Shown in pieces: positions 21,679 through 34,640 of a DNA stretch of 64,000 nt. Below the pieces are notes generated by a model. That model was not told the DNA's origin. It did no database searches and saw only the letters and a list, made by a program, of their open reading frames with translations. Position 1 is the stretch's first letter. Every line of letters starts with the position of its first letter. The translations under genes were made by a program, and so were the position numbers. Source of the stretch: Lunularia cruciata (lineage: Eukaryota > Streptophyta > Marchantiopsida > Lunulariales > Lunulariaceae). The stretch lies in the NCBI GenBank assembly GCA_948567375.1, contig OX419759.1, positions 25,521,493 to 25,585,492 on the forward strand. Direction: 5' to 3'.

Positions 21679-24600
21679 TGTCATGGGGATTGTTTGGTTT
21701 TGAGAATGCACCGTGCACCTGGCTGCTTGCGCTTAGACTGCTTTGTTTGTCAATGATTCAAAACTTTTTGTAATCAGACCTTGTATCTACTCTTGCTTGG
21801 ATGGCAGTCTCCTTCTTTCTAGAGCAGCTTGGCTACAAATACTCTTGAGCGTAGGCTCCTCTTAATGGTTTCTTGTGTTGGGCTTCATTGGGATAATCTT
21901 GATCTTCAAGTTTCACTAGCTAATGTTCAAGTTCCATTAACATTGGATTTGTATTTAATGGGGTGGTGGTGGATTTTGTCTTACAAGTCACAAGCCCTAT
22001 GGCCAGTTTCAGATCACAAATACCAGGTCAGTGGCAGGACCTGCTCGTGTACCTAGACTGGGAGCTCTAAGAATGGAGTTCTCTCCTTGATATTATTCAC
22101 GGATCAAAATATTCACATTCAATCAAGGAGAACTACACAATACCAAGCCTTGCATTTTATAAATTTTTTGGGGAAAGCCAATCAGCTCTAAACCATACAA
22201 TGATGCCACCTAAAGTTTTTCAACTGTCCAGCATGTAAAAGAAGAAGTGAAATCAACCACATTCTAACCCCTATCCCTTACAACCCTTTGTCTTCTTGTT
22301 CTGCCACAATTGCTTTTGAGATTTTCTCTAGTTCTTCTCTTTCCAATAGATTCTCCTTTGAGACTTCTCCCTTCCGTCCTATCATAGTTCCAAAGGCCAA
22401 CTTCAAATTTTTCTCTCATTGTCTTGTGTCTCTGTCTAGCACAACCCTTCACTCTTCAGGGACTTCTACCATCTCTATCTGTCCAATCCACACCTTCCCC
22501 TTGAGGGTTCCCCTATCCAGACCTCAATTCACTTTTGATAATTTATCTCCTTTCTTCCTCTCTTTTCAGGCAAGCAACCTCTTTCACCTTCAAAGTTCTC
22601 TGCCTATACTCTCTTCAGCCTTTGATATTTCTTCCCCTATCATAGAAGCACACAAAAATCCTTCTCTCCCTTCCCCTCTTCTCTCAAAAATTAATCTCTT
22701 CCTTTTTGCTTCCAGCAAAAGACCCCTTCTTTTGAGAAATTTCTACAGCTAGATCCTTCTCCTTTGGAAAAGATTTTCACTCTCTTCTTGTTCTTAGCAG
22801 ACTCCTCTCTCAAAAATTTCTGTCACTTTGCTGGCTCTCTACCCAAGCCAGCAAAACCCCATCACCTTGGGGAAATCCCTATCTCTCTCTCTCTCTCTCT
22901 CTCTTGCAGCCTACCTTATCTCATAACAACAATCTCTCTTCTCTCAAATGTCCTCTCTTCTCTCTTTGTCAAGTCTAAACTCATCCAAATGTCTATATTT
23001 CTTGTTCTTAAACACCAAACCCTACTCTCTTCATTTTGAATGCCAATCCCTCTCTACATAGAATTTCATAAGAAAATAAAAGTTTCCCTCTCCTCTCTAT
23101 CCATCTATCTTGGCAAACAACCCCATCTCCTTCAAAAAAAGCTCTCTCCCAAAATCCCTATACAGGTCAAATCTTTCCTTTGATTGATTCTTTCCCTACA
23201 ACACTCTCCAACTCCTAGCACTACCAAGTCCTTTTCTCAAATTTTCCTTCTTGCAGCCACTTCACTCTCAAAACCTTGCACAGGCCCAGATCCTCTCTCA
23301 ATTCCTTACTTGCAACCAATCTGTCTCAAAATCCCAGCACTACTCAAGTCTTTCCTTTGGAATTCCTTTACCTGCAGCCACTTATCTCAAAACCCCTGCA
23401 CATGCCCAAGTCTTCACTATCAAATTTTCCCCTTCAAGTTTCTCTCCTGCAGCAGACCTTTACCCTTTTGATATTTCTCTGTTATTCGTGTCCACAAAAC
23501 TTACCTTTGAAATCTCTCTCCTTTGTACAGACCAAAGTCTTTTCTCTCTCAGAAATTTCTCTTGCCCAGTTTCTCTTCTTTCGATTGTTCTTTCTGTCAC
23601 ATTCTTCAAATCCCTCCTACACAACCAAGTCCTTGTCTCTCAAAAACTCTCCTCAATTCCTGCAAGGGCCCAATCCTTTCCCTCTCAAATTTGTCCCTCT
23701 AGTTTGCTCCTGGCTAAACCCTTGTCCTCTCTCTTTGATAATTCCTGCGACCTTCTTATTGCTCGTGGCTGAACCCTTTTTCTCTCTTTTTGATAATTGC
23801 TCTCACCAAACACTTATTGAGTTTCTTCTTGGTTGAACCTCTTCCCCTTCTTGACAATTCCTCTGTCTTTCCATGTTGCTCCCGGCTGAACCCTTCTTCT
23901 CTCTTCTTGATAATTCCTTTCACCTTTTCTTCCTCTCTATCCCGGCCAAAACATCCTAACTCCTTCAAATTCTTCTCCTCTTCCTATCACAAAACACTTG
24001 CCCCAAAAATCTTTTTCCTCTCTCTTGTGAGAGTCCCAAAACCCTTTTTTTTGATAAATCCCCTTATGTATGTGCTAGGCCCTTTCCTTTTCTCTTCAAA
24101 AATCCTTCCTGCCTCACTCAATTATCCCTTCCTTTTTCTTTCTGTCCTTCTGACTCCCATCTTTCTTCTATACCTTCTCCTTTTCTTCCCTCTTCCTATC
24201 CCTTCCTTTTTTTTCTCACCAAACCCACCACGTCTATCTCAAATGTTTTATCCCAACTACCCCTTCAAGAGTTCACACCCCCTAAGATTTTTTCCTGAAT
24301 TCCTTGATTCTTCTCTCCTTCACTCTCCTCTTTCCTTTTTGATCTTTTCCCTTATTCCTCCAACCAAACTCTTTGCCCTTTTCTATTTTTCTTCTTCCTC
24401 TCCTATCAAAGCCCTTTCTTGAGAGTTCAGCTGAATCCTTTTTCTTGTCCTATCCCAACTGCTAACACTGAACCTCTCAAAGGCCTTGTTCCTGCAGTCT
24501 CAAAATTCTGTTTCCTTGTTTTTGAGTTCTTTTTCTTTCTCCTTTCTTCTCCTATCTATAATAACATAAAAATCTAGAGCTCACTATAACATAAAATACT

Positions 24601-24813
24601 TCCAGCATACAATAACACAAAACAAACTTTTGGGCTTAATACGATATGAAATCTTTCCGAGGCATGGTAACACAAAATTTTGCTTCTGAGGCATAGTAAC
24701 ACAAAATTTAGCTCCTAAGGCATAGTGTAACACACAAAACTTCTGAGCTCACTATAACATAAACTCACACCAAATGGCATCAATGTCCCATCTAGACTAT
24801 TTTCCCTATGATA
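21679..24813. mobile_element. LTR-like insertion T (3.1 kb, pyrimidine-rich), in gypsy Q
   Basis: It begins TGTCATGGGGATTGTTTGG at 21679, parallel to insertion S (TCGGGGAAATTGTTTGG at 58450), and shares GTGCACC and CACCTGGCTGCTTG with it. The right end CCTATGATA (24813) is a decayed counterpart of S's CGACGACA. The flanks join into gypsy gag: left ...GCCAAAGAAACCGG, right AAGTTTCCCCATCTTA. The left flank is CCGG; the expected right copy has decayed to GCAA. No coding domain is visible. It looks like a solo LTR of a second large-LTR family. Confidence 0.75.
22260..24560. repeat. pyrimidine-rich low-complexity tract with (CT)n
   Basis: For about 2.3 kb the plus strand is strongly C/T-rich, built from loosely repeated words such as TTCTCTCTCAAA, CTTTGATAATT and CTTGCAGCC. 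A pure (CT) run lies at about 22880-22903. Long open frames here (22288-22752, 23251-23836, 23790-24422) are Ser/Leu/Phe/Pro-rich products of the composition and are not called as genes. It forms the bulk of insertion T. Confidence 0.8.
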
Positions 24814-24817
24814 GCAA

Positions 24818-26180
24818 AAGTTTCCCCATCTTAGCCCCCCACTATCTTTCTCTTTTCTCTCAATTTTTTTCTTTTCTCTCACTCTATAACTAATATATTA
24901 TGTGCATGACTAACACAATTTGAGAATAGTGCACCCTAGGGAACACAAAAGGTTGAGGTTGATCCAAGACTTCTATAGCAATATAATATCCTAGAGTATA
25001 TATTAATCAAACTCTTGTGGATAGCTTATAAACTATCCATGAGGGTTCTCCATAAGTTGAAAGATTATCTCCATCACTAATCTTGAACACTAGCTTATGA
25101 AGGTATAGTATTTATATAGTTTTTCTAAGACTCTCTTCAAGATCCTTCCCCAAAGTCTCCAAAAGTGTTATTATTCCACTACACTCATGTCCTTTTGGAA
25201 GTCCTTCAACTCCACAAACCTCACATAACTCCTTGGTCTTAGATCTTCTCCCTCCCAATCTTGGTGAAGAAGATCCAAGTCAAGTAAGACTCTCCTTCCC
25301 CTCAATCTCTTGCTCTCAAAGGTCAATGGACATGCACTTGCCTTATATCCCTTTTCTCCAAATAAAAAGCACTTAGATTTACTCTTTCCTCCGAGTCATG
25401 TATGTTTTGGGATCCTCTCAATACTCTCTTCAAATTCTATTCTAAACTATATTTTCCTTAATCCACCCCTACAATCACCTCAAACCTTGAATAGCCTCAA
25501 CTTCCACTCTTGGTGACCCTCTATGTTCCCAAGATGAATCTAAACACTCAAACATGCTTTATGTTGCTCTCACACTCCTCATGCATGAGATCTCAACTTT
25601 GTAAAATTGACCCCTCCTAACAATGTCACTAAATTCTCTAAGCTGGTATATCAAAGTCCTCCAAAATTTTGAACATTTGATCACAACCTTAGGGTGTCCT
25701 TCTCTGCAGAATTTTAGATCTTTTCATTGAGCCATTTAGCCTAGGTACCTTCTATTCAGCACACATATTTCAGATTTGGTCTAAAAACCACCCCCTTACT
25801 TTAAAAACTCATAAAATTCTTCCCAAGAATGATCTCTCTCTAATTTTTAGGCCAAAAGGTAGAATACCATGCACTTAATTTTCTTTGAAATTTTTCAAAA
25901 CAATCCATTGAAAATTAAAGAAATGGAAAACTCTATATAAATTTCCAAAGAGCATGGAGTTCAAGGAGCAATTTACCCTATCAAGTTTCAAAATTTCTTA
26001 ATCAATGTGTGTACTAGCTCTCAAAATAATTTCAGTTGTTCTAACTGAAAGATAAACCAAGCTATCATGTGTAGAAATTTCAAGTCTATATCTTAAACTT
26101 GAGATTTTCCCTAAAATCAAAGTAATCCCCAAAATCTACAATCCACCTCATACAATCTCTCCAAACTCTCTCATGTGTAC
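24818..26180 (-). pseudogene. gypsy Q leader and upstream zinc-knuckle ORF (ORF0)
   Basis: The minus strand matches U 36365-37700, the stretch between primer site and gag. A zinc-knuckle segment near 25316-25385 reads KCFLFGEKGYKASACPLTFE, i.e. CX2CX4HX4C with the second cysteine and the histidine mutated. It keeps the last cysteine that U has lost. The order is long ORF with knuckle, then gag. This suggests that the intact element carried an extra protein upstream of gag. The Q 5' LTR and about 200 bp of leader are missing where V begins. Confidence 0.65.
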
Positions 26181-26882
26181 TTAAACTCCCATTTGTGCAT
26201 GTGTGTGGTATTGTGATATTTATTATGGTATCAAAATTACTTGAGAGATATTATTTATATAGAGATAAAGGGCTAAAGGATGGTTCTACCTCAGTCATGA
26301 TTAGCTAAAGTTAGTCATAGCTAAGATAGAGGAGATCTTACTTTAGAGGAAGTAGAAAAGATGAGCACCACTATTTTGGATTCTAATGTATTTGACTTGG
26401 TATTATTCTTAGGTGTTTGGCTCTGAGGATAGACTTAAGAACTCTTCAACCCACAAGCTTTCTTGTTTTGGATTCTTCTATAGTCCAAGGAAAGCCCATA
26501 TGAAGGAATCCTTGACTTAGTGGTTGGGTCAAGATAAGACCACATGCTTAGGAAAATATTCCCATGAGTATGGATATTCCTTTAGTTTTTTTACTTTATT
26601 TGACTTTTAGCCTAGTAACTTGAGTTACTCTAGTAATCAGTAACTTTGGTGCATAACTATCTCACAAGTATATAAACTAAGGATGAGGAGGTACTCATCA
26701 TCTTTTCATTTGCAACATCTCTCTCTCTCATTGAATTCTCTAAGTGAGAAATATCTTGAGTCTTGGAGTGTTAGCCTTAGAGGAGTATGGTGGAGTTTGA
26801 GTTCTTTGCCTTCTTAGTCCATGGTGCACTACCATAATAGTCATCAGAGGTTCATCTTGAGTGAGAGATAAGTTGACTCACA
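26181..26882 (+). repeat. gypsy V 5' LTR
   Basis: It starts TTAAACTCCCATTTGTGC (family TGTAACACCC, decayed) and ends GACTCACA at 26882, 702 bp. The TATATAAAC box is near 26670. It is directly abutted on the left by the leader of gypsy Q in opposite orientation. Confidence 0.85.
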
Positions 26883-26886
26883 TTTT

Positions 26887-26904
26887 TGGTTTTGTTGCTA
26901 GGAC
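26887..26904 (+). other. gypsy V primer-binding site
   Basis: TGGTTTTGTTGCTAGGAC lies 4 bp after the LTR. It starts TGG as expected for complementarity to a tRNA CCA end. Its overall pattern is a degraded form of the tRNA-Asp-type site TGGCGCCGTTGCCGGGG known from Athila/Tat-type plant gypsy elements. The tRNA identity is an inference. Confidence 0.45.
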
Positions 26905-28084
26905 CTCTTTAGAAGACAAGATAATGTTCCATGTACATCTTGTATACATGAGAGGATTTGGAGAGATTGTGTGAGGTGGGTTGCAATTTTTAGGGATTAT
27001 GGTGATTTTGGGTATAGTTGCAAGTTTGAGATCTAGACTTGAATTTCTACACATGATAGCTTGGGTTATCTTTGAATTAGCACACTTAAAATTATTGTGA
27101 GAGCTAGTACATGCACTGAGCTAGAATTTTTTTAAGTTGATAGGGTAAAATTTTCTCACAACTGCATGCTCTTTGGAAAATTGTATAGAGTCTGCTATTT
27201 CTTCAGTTTTCAAGGGATTGTTCTAAATTTTGCAAGAAAATTTAGTGCATAGTATTTTACCTTTTGGTCCAAGAATTCAAGAAGATCATTTTTTTGTAGA
27301 AAGTTATGAGTTTTTAAAGTGAGAGTGGTGGTTTTTAGACCAAATCTGAAATATGTGTGTTGAATAGAAAAGTGCATTGGTTGACAGAGGATAAGCAATG
27401 AATCCCATGTAAAAAAGGTTGATGAACAAGTTGAGTATGATACCCTCTAGACCTTCAACATTTGTGGAGAGCATGCCAAACATGCAACAAGTTTGACCAA
27501 TAGGGATGATGGATAAGGTGGTAATTTTAGTTATGGGAGTTCAAAATCTCAAGTCTTGAAGGATTCAAGCTATGATTTGCTTCTTGGGAGGCTATGGTTG
27601 AGAGCAACATGCACAATTGATTGATGGTACAAAGGGAACTTGAGGATTAGGCCATCAAACCATAGATTTATAGTTCTTGTCACTAATATCACTAACACCT
27701 CACATTCATATACACCATCTTTTGATTATTGAGAATCAGATTTAGAAGAAGGAGCTTCAAGGTGTGGACACAAGTATGGAGGAGGATGAATCTGAATTTG
27801 ATTTAGATGCATATCCCTTGTGTACTATGGATTTTGCACCTAATCCAGAGGTTTTGAGGGACCTAGGTAAATCACCATTGAGGAGATAGAGAGGAGGTTA
27901 TCTACCCTCAAGTATGGTCCAAATGTTACCAAGGAGAAGAAGGTAAGATTTGAAGAGATTTTCTGCAAGTTCATTGATGTGTTTGCTTTCAGTTACAAGG
28001 ATCTAAAGGAAGTTACCTTGGAGGAGCACAAGATTGAGGTAGAATCACATGCAAGACCAGTCTGACAAAAGCAAAGTCACATTA
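26905..28084 (+). pseudogene. gypsy V leader joined to protease and start of RT (gag deleted)
   Basis: Leader and ORF0 sequence up to about 27395 jump directly to the protease region. From about 27415 it reads like U 39170 onward, with the conserved TGA after QQV near 27493. Gag and most of ORF0 are therefore deleted. The acidic linker and the first reverse-transcriptase block (KIEVESHARPV) continue to 28084, where coil element C is inserted. A leftover product is not expected. Confidence 0.75.
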
Positions 28085-30437
28085 TGTGGTACCCAAATTA
28101 TTATTTTTTGTTTTTTTTGAAGAAGAAGTGTGTAGATGAAGTCGTATTGAACCCAAATGGCATTAAAAGGAGAAGAATTGTATCTTTGGATTGAAACCCA
28201 AAGTAAATTGAGTTTGTGTCAGAACAAAAGTACTTGGATCAGACTTGGCACAAAGAAACCCAAAGTAAGGAAACTTCACCTTGGGATGATCAACCCAATG
28301 CAAAGATAGCGTAACAACTTTCCCTTAGATTTGTCAATCAAGAAAGTACAAGTAAGAAAATAGCTAAGGCACAAATAACTAAACTTGACAGCACCAAGAT
28401 GAACTCATGCAAATGGTGTGAGTTTTAATGAAGAGTGGAGGAGGAATGACCGGTCAACAAAGAATTGTAAAATCAAGACTTCATTGAGTGGATTTCCAAA
28501 TTTCACATAAGTATCCGAAGCCACTAAGTAGTCAACCCGAAGGAGTGCCTGTAGCAAATCTTATTGCTAGTTTGATGTTTAACAATTTTGGAGTTAGGAT
28601 CTCGAGACCAAGAGATGATAGAATCATTTTTCAACTACCACACATTAGAGATCACATGATGTTGAAGAGGAGTGAGAAAAGGAGTCCTTCACTTGCAATA
28701 AGAAATCTGGTGATTTGATGGTTAGATATGATAGCTTGGATTAAAGTTTTGAAAAGACTTTAGATCACCTTTTAGCCTAGAACTAGAACTTGAGTTTTCC
28801 AAGGTTCATGGCAGAAGTAGCTTTGAGTGATTACGAAGAGGGACCCAAGAACAAAGAGAAGCAAGGCAATCTGGCTTGATAGACAGAGTTGGATTGGAGA
28901 TTGGTGCTAGGAGGAGAGGCCAATGAGGAAATTGGGCTACGTTCCTTAGAAAGGAAGAGCCTATGGAAGAGACTGATGAAATCAAAAATTCCTTCACTAT
29001 GCCGTGCACAAAGAATGGGTACAAAGTTGATACCTATTGGGACTTGGTCAAGCAACATATCATTTGGGTGATGATGGCACTCTTCAAGCCTGATTGCACT
29101 ACGTATGTGATGAAACACCAAGCAGTGTTCTTCCATTAGACATTTGCTTGAGCATTGGTGAATTAAGCAAAGTGTTTTCACCAAAGAACAAGATAGATGG
29201 TGTGGTGCTGGAGATATTGAGATGCTCCCCACTACTTGGTGCCATTTGTTGCACATTTCTACTTTGGGTTGAACGTGATGAAGGAGACAAAGCAAAGGAA
29301 GATGGTGTCTCACTTTCATTTGGATTTACAAAAAGCAATGGATGAGGAGGAACAATAATATATCAGACACATCCAAAGTAGTGATGAGCATTATTGATGC
29401 AAGAACAAGGCAACACATGAGAATATCAATTAATATCTCAAGGATGAGGAAGAGAAGTCATCTTAAGGAGAGCATGTTGCCGGTCCAACCCAAGAAGACA
29501 AGGGAGGTGAACCCAAAGCAAGACATCAAAGTGATTGAGGAGTCGTTGGAGGCATAGGAGTCAAAAAGCAAAGCCAAAAACATATCAACAACTTAGGAGA
29601 AGAAGAAGAACCAAAGCTTATGCTACGGAGCAAAGGGTCAAGTAGCAAAAGTGAGAATGAAATGGAAGTTCAACAATGAGATGAACATGATGATGATATA
29701 GAAGAGCAAGAGTTCCATGCAGCAATTAAGCACATAGGAGGAGGAGATATTCCATGTCCAAAATTGCCAAGCATGGAGATAGAAGATGTGACAACCCGGC
29801 AAATATCACTTTTGCGGTAATCAGGTAAATAAAGATTGTTCCTGCAGAGATACAATTCAGAATTGTCTAAATACAAAGTCAAATGGTAACAAGCAGTTTT
29901 TCTTGGTTGCATCTTTAGTCTCTTAGGTAGAAACCACATCCAGAAGAGAGTAACAAGTGCTGACTTGCAATCTTGTCACGAATTAACACTTCTTAATCAC
30001 AACTCCATCAAATCTTTCCAAAAAATCTTGATTGTGATGATTCAGGCTCTCCCAAAAATGGCACTTCACTGCAAAATGACTTTGCCTCAGAATTGTGTTC
30101 TACCCCTCCACTGAAGGCACAACTTCCTTGATTGAAATTGCTTCACATCAACATTGCGCTGCACTCACAAATGAAAAATACTACCAACACTACAATTCCT
30201 CTTAGATCTATCAAGGCATTGCTTCAATTGCACTGCACTCAAGATCAAATACACAAAATGAAGATCAATGCTGTGGAATCCAACATCCAACAAACACATT
30301 GACTTGGACTTCAACTCTCAAATAGTGAAGCAAACGACAGTTACTAAAAAAAATATTGTTCTACAATAACTCTTCTAACCTACAGATCTGAAATGACAAT
30401 GCACCTCTTCATTTCTACCTCTTCAAATCTCAATCTG

Positions 30438-31235
30438 TTACAACTCTGATCCAATGTCTACTTCTTCCTCGGCTTCCAATCCCGAAGTAACTTTACTCAC
30501 TACTACTCTATCCTTGGGTTTTGTAACTCCTAATTCCTCTACCAATTCTAACGCTTCTCCTTCCTGATCTACAATTCCTATCAGAGGCACTTCTTCTAAA
30601 TCTCTATCTCCCGACCTACTCTTCTCTAATACTTTCGATGGTAATTCCAAAGACATCTACACTCCTATGTCACCTACTTTTGGTTTTGCTCTTACATCCT
30701 TCCAAAGTTTATCTATCTCTAATTTCACTAAGTCTAATCCAATGGTGATATTGTCTTCTACCTCCAATATCTTTCTATCTACACAAGTTCTAAGACTGAT
30801 AAGTAAAGCATTCAAGTCTTTATCCTTTGCATTTCTCCTCCTCGTCTCTTGCACCAACAACTTCAACTCGTGCAGTCTTGTCTCTTCAATTTGCACACTA
30901 GCTTCTGTACTTAGCATCACGTTCATCTTCATCACTATCTCCTTCAATGGCTCCAATCTCATTCTTCTCTCCCAGTCTTGATTTGCAAGCCAGTCTTCTC
31001 TATACATTGCCAATTTTGCTTTGAACTTGGCTTTCACTATCTCCTTCTCCTTCTCTGCACAATATTCTCCTCCAAAACTGCAAAGTAAATCTCTTAATCT
31101 TTCTTCTTCTCTATATTGCACAGTTAACTCTCTTTGCCAGAGCTGCTTCTTCCCCTCTACACTCTCCATCACTTTATCTAGCTGTTGCTCCTTCTCTGCT
31201 ACTCTCGCCATAGCATGGATAATTTCTAATCTCAA
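30438..31235 (-). pseudogene. coiled-coil protein, C-terminal part, in element A
   Basis: On the minus strand 31235 to 30438 is one frame broken by one stop at about 30657. It is rich in heptad-like E/K/L/R residues (KEKEIVKAKFKAKLAMYRED, RRMRLEPLKEIVMKMN) and ends with the conserved EEVDIGS tail. Residues correspond to about 590-875 of the protein in element G. No enzyme motif is visible; a long coiled coil suggests a structural or self-associating protein. Its reading direction is opposite to the TGTGACAACC-first reading of the element. Confidence 0.6.
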
Positions 31236-32732
31236 ATCAGAAAACTACTACTTCAAGATTTCATTCTCTGCTTCTTTTCTTCCTCATGCCATGACATTCT
31301 GCTCAATAAGTCTCTCTACTCTTCACTTCTCTCTTCAAGTTCTTGATTACTTGATTCCGTACTATTGCATCAACTCGTAGTACTTCCCTTTCCTCCTCAC
31401 CTCGGATTAACATCTTCTTTGATTCCAAGCTCTATTCTTCTAATTGAGCTAACACGTGCAATACAATCTTCACCTCTAGACACTTTGATTACATCTCCTC
31501 CTTCTTGTGTTCCAACTTCACTAACAACAAGCACACTATCTCACTCAAATACTCTACTCCTTCACTCAGATTTATCTCAACTTGCAGACTTGTCTCCTTC
31601 TTTGCCTTACGTCTGGAACAAACTCCACTCTGAACTGTAACTCTCTTCTCCTCTTGCTCTGGAACTTTGTCTTCCAATTTTGATTTACCTTTCTCCTTTA
31701 TCTCCATCTTGGCTTCCTCCTCTTCAGGTACCAAAGTCATCTCCACTCCATCATTGTTGTCACTACTTGTGTCTTCACTCTACAGTGTGAACTTGGGTTC
31801 TTCCTCCTTCTCCAAGTCTTTGGACTTGCACTTAGCCCCCCCTTCCGACTCTTCATCCAATGACGTGATTACTACCTATTCTCTCCTTGGGTTCACCTTT
31901 CTAGCCTTTTGAGGTCACACCTTCTCTACTTCTTCTTCTCCTTGTTGCTCCTCTTCTTTGACTTTGGAGTACCCACCTTCAACTGCACACTCTGCCCCAT
32001 CTACTTGTAGTACTCATCATTGCTCTTGATGTGAAGAATGTACTGCTACTCCTCTACATTGACATCTCTTCTCAAATCCAGGTGGAAATGAGACACCATC
32101 TTGTGTCTCTCCGCCACATTGAGCAAGTTCAGCCCTAGATAGAAGTGGGCTGTAAACGGCACAATGTAATGTGGAGGCAACTTGTCTTACAAATTCCACA
32201 CCATTTGTCTTGTCCTCTGATGAAGACACTTTGCCCAGTTAATTGGCTCTCTTGCAAACATCTTATGAAAGAACACCGCTTGGTGGTTCATCACATATGT
32301 TGTTCTCTTTGGCTTCAAGATCACCATTAGAGCACTCACAATCCCCCTCTTTACATGATCTTTATGGCTCTCCACTTTGTAGCTATTCTGTGTGCGCTTC
32401 AAAGAGAAAGCATCTCTCACTTCTTAGGTTTCTTTAGCTACTTCTCCCTTCTCCAAGAACGTGGCACTATGCTCTGCACCTGCCTCTCTCCCAAGTACTA
32501 ATCTCCAATCCGACTCTATCCATCAAGTTGGATTTCCTCTCTTCCCTTCTTCTTCAGGGCCATCAAGACACTTACTCTTGATGATCTCAATCATGAACCT
32601 GGAAAACTTACATTCCAATTCCATGCCAAGAACGTGATCCAAAGCTTACTCAGGACCTTGATTCTCATGATCACATCTAACCCTCAAATCGCATGAGTTC
32701 TCACTACAAATTTGGAGTTCTTCTTCCCACCT

Positions 32733-34640
32733 TGTGACAACCCGGCAAATATCACTTTTGCGGTAATAGGGTAAATAAAGTTTGTTTCCGCAGAGATACA
32801 AGTCAGAATTGGTCAAATACATAGCAAAGTAACAATTTCAGTTCTTCTTGGTTGCGTCTTTAATCTCTTAGGTAGAAACCACACCCAAAAGAGAGTAACA
32901 AGCACTGACTCGCAGTCTTGTCACAAATTAACACTCCTTAATCACAAATCCTTCAATTCTTTCCAAACAATCTTGATTGTGATGATTCAGGCTCTCTCAA
33001 AAATGGCACTTCATTGCAAAACAACTTCACCTCAGAATTGTGTTCCACCCCTCCATTGAAGGCACAACTTCCTTGATCAAAATTGCTTCACATCAACTTT
33101 GCATTGCACTCACAAATGCAGAATACTACCAACACTACAATTCCTCTCAGATCTGTCAAGGCATTGCTTTGATTGCACTTCACTCAGGATCAAACACACA
33201 GAATGAAGATCAAGGCTGTGGAATCCAACATCCAACAAACACTCTGACTTGCACTTTGAATTTCTTCACCCACTCACAAACATAGACACAAAGTTGATAC
33301 TCGAAATCAAGTTCAAATGACAAGCACTACTTCACAGCAGTTTACTTTATCTATTCTCAGAAATAATGAGCACTGAACAACATTTCTATGCGAACGCCAC
33401 TCTTAAGTAGTGAAGCAATCAACAATTTTAACAACTATACCATTCTACAAAAACTGTTCTAACCTGCAGATCCAAAATGACAATGCAACCTTTCATATCT
33501 GTCTATTCAAATCTCAAATTGGTTACCAATCCGATCCGATGTCTACTTCTTCTTTGGCTTTCAAACCTAAACCCAAAGTAATCTTACTTCCTACTATCTT
33601 TTCCTCGGGTTTCAGATCTTCTACTTCTTCTACCAGATCTAGTAATTCTCTTTCCTGATATGAAACTCCTATCACAATTAAGTCTTCTAAATCTCTATCT
33701 CCCGACCCACTCTTCTCTAAAGTGTCAAATGTCAAATCCAAAGACACCTGCACTCCTATCTCTCTTACCTCAAGTCTAACTATTATCAATTCTTTTGCTA
33801 ATTCTACTATATCCTCATCAAGAATTGTAATTGAAAGCATGGGTACACTATCTACACCTTCAATTTGTAACCCACTTTCCCCTAATCACTCATGTTACTA
33901 ACCCGAAGACACTTGCTGTCGGATCCTGCACTTTGGGTTTATTCACTACTGTTACTTCTCCTTCAATTTCTATTCCATCTTCAATCAGAACTGAAATTGA
34001 AGTCATGGGTATCCTAACTATCTTCTTTCCATATTCTAACTTCCTCTGATCCCTTTGGCAAAACTCCCAAAGTCACCTTCATTGCACTCCGAGGTCCGGC
34101 TACCTCTGATTTAGTCATTTTCATCTTGAGGCAAAGTCTCATGACCCGGAGTCATATAAACCCGAAGTACGAAGTACTAAATCCGAAGTCACATTGACCC
34201 AAAGACACTTTGACCCAAAGTACATCTACTCCAGAAACTTCAAATGCTTGTAACTTCTTTTACAAACATCCAAACTTTACGATTTTGGTAGCAATGGAAA
34301 GCCCTGAACGAGACGCTTCCAACAATCTATAACACGCTTGATTTAGAGTTGTGGTCACTGAGATATGGCTTCTGCAAGAATCCTGACCTGCAACTTCTAT
34401 TTCTCCTTCGAGTTTGCCCTCCTTAACGTCTGATCTGAGTTTTTCCCTCCTCTGACACAAAGTAAGCTTCTTCGGGTCTGATCCAGTCCGAGTTCTTCTT
34501 CCTATTACACGAAGTAGACTCTCTCGAGCTTGATCAAAACACACGTTTGCACTCATTTCTTCTCCATTTGGTTTCAATTTGGTTTTAGCAAGGCACTTCT
34601 TCTTCAAAACTCGTCCAAAATGAAAAATGTGGGTACCACA
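32733..34640 (-). mobile_element. coil element B, short (1.9 kb) class, in A; 5-bp duplication CACCT
   Basis: TGTGACAACCCGG starts at 32733 and GTGGGTACCACA ends at 34640, 1908 bp. CACCT flanks both ends (32728-32732 and 34641-34645), and A's leader is continuous across the insertion. It holds the C-terminal protein segment (minus 33523-33840, LAKELIIVRLEVREIGVQVS through EEVDIGS) and the leader, but no N-terminal domain or main coiled coil, exactly like I and P. It is the innermost coil copy of the V > C > A > B nest. Confidence 0.94.

Noticed and set aside
22288-24422. Several open frames of 90-210 codons on the plus strand
   Set aside because: They are Ser/Leu/Phe/Pro-rich, overlap in different frames and follow from the C/T-rich composition, which lacks stop codons; no domain is visible.
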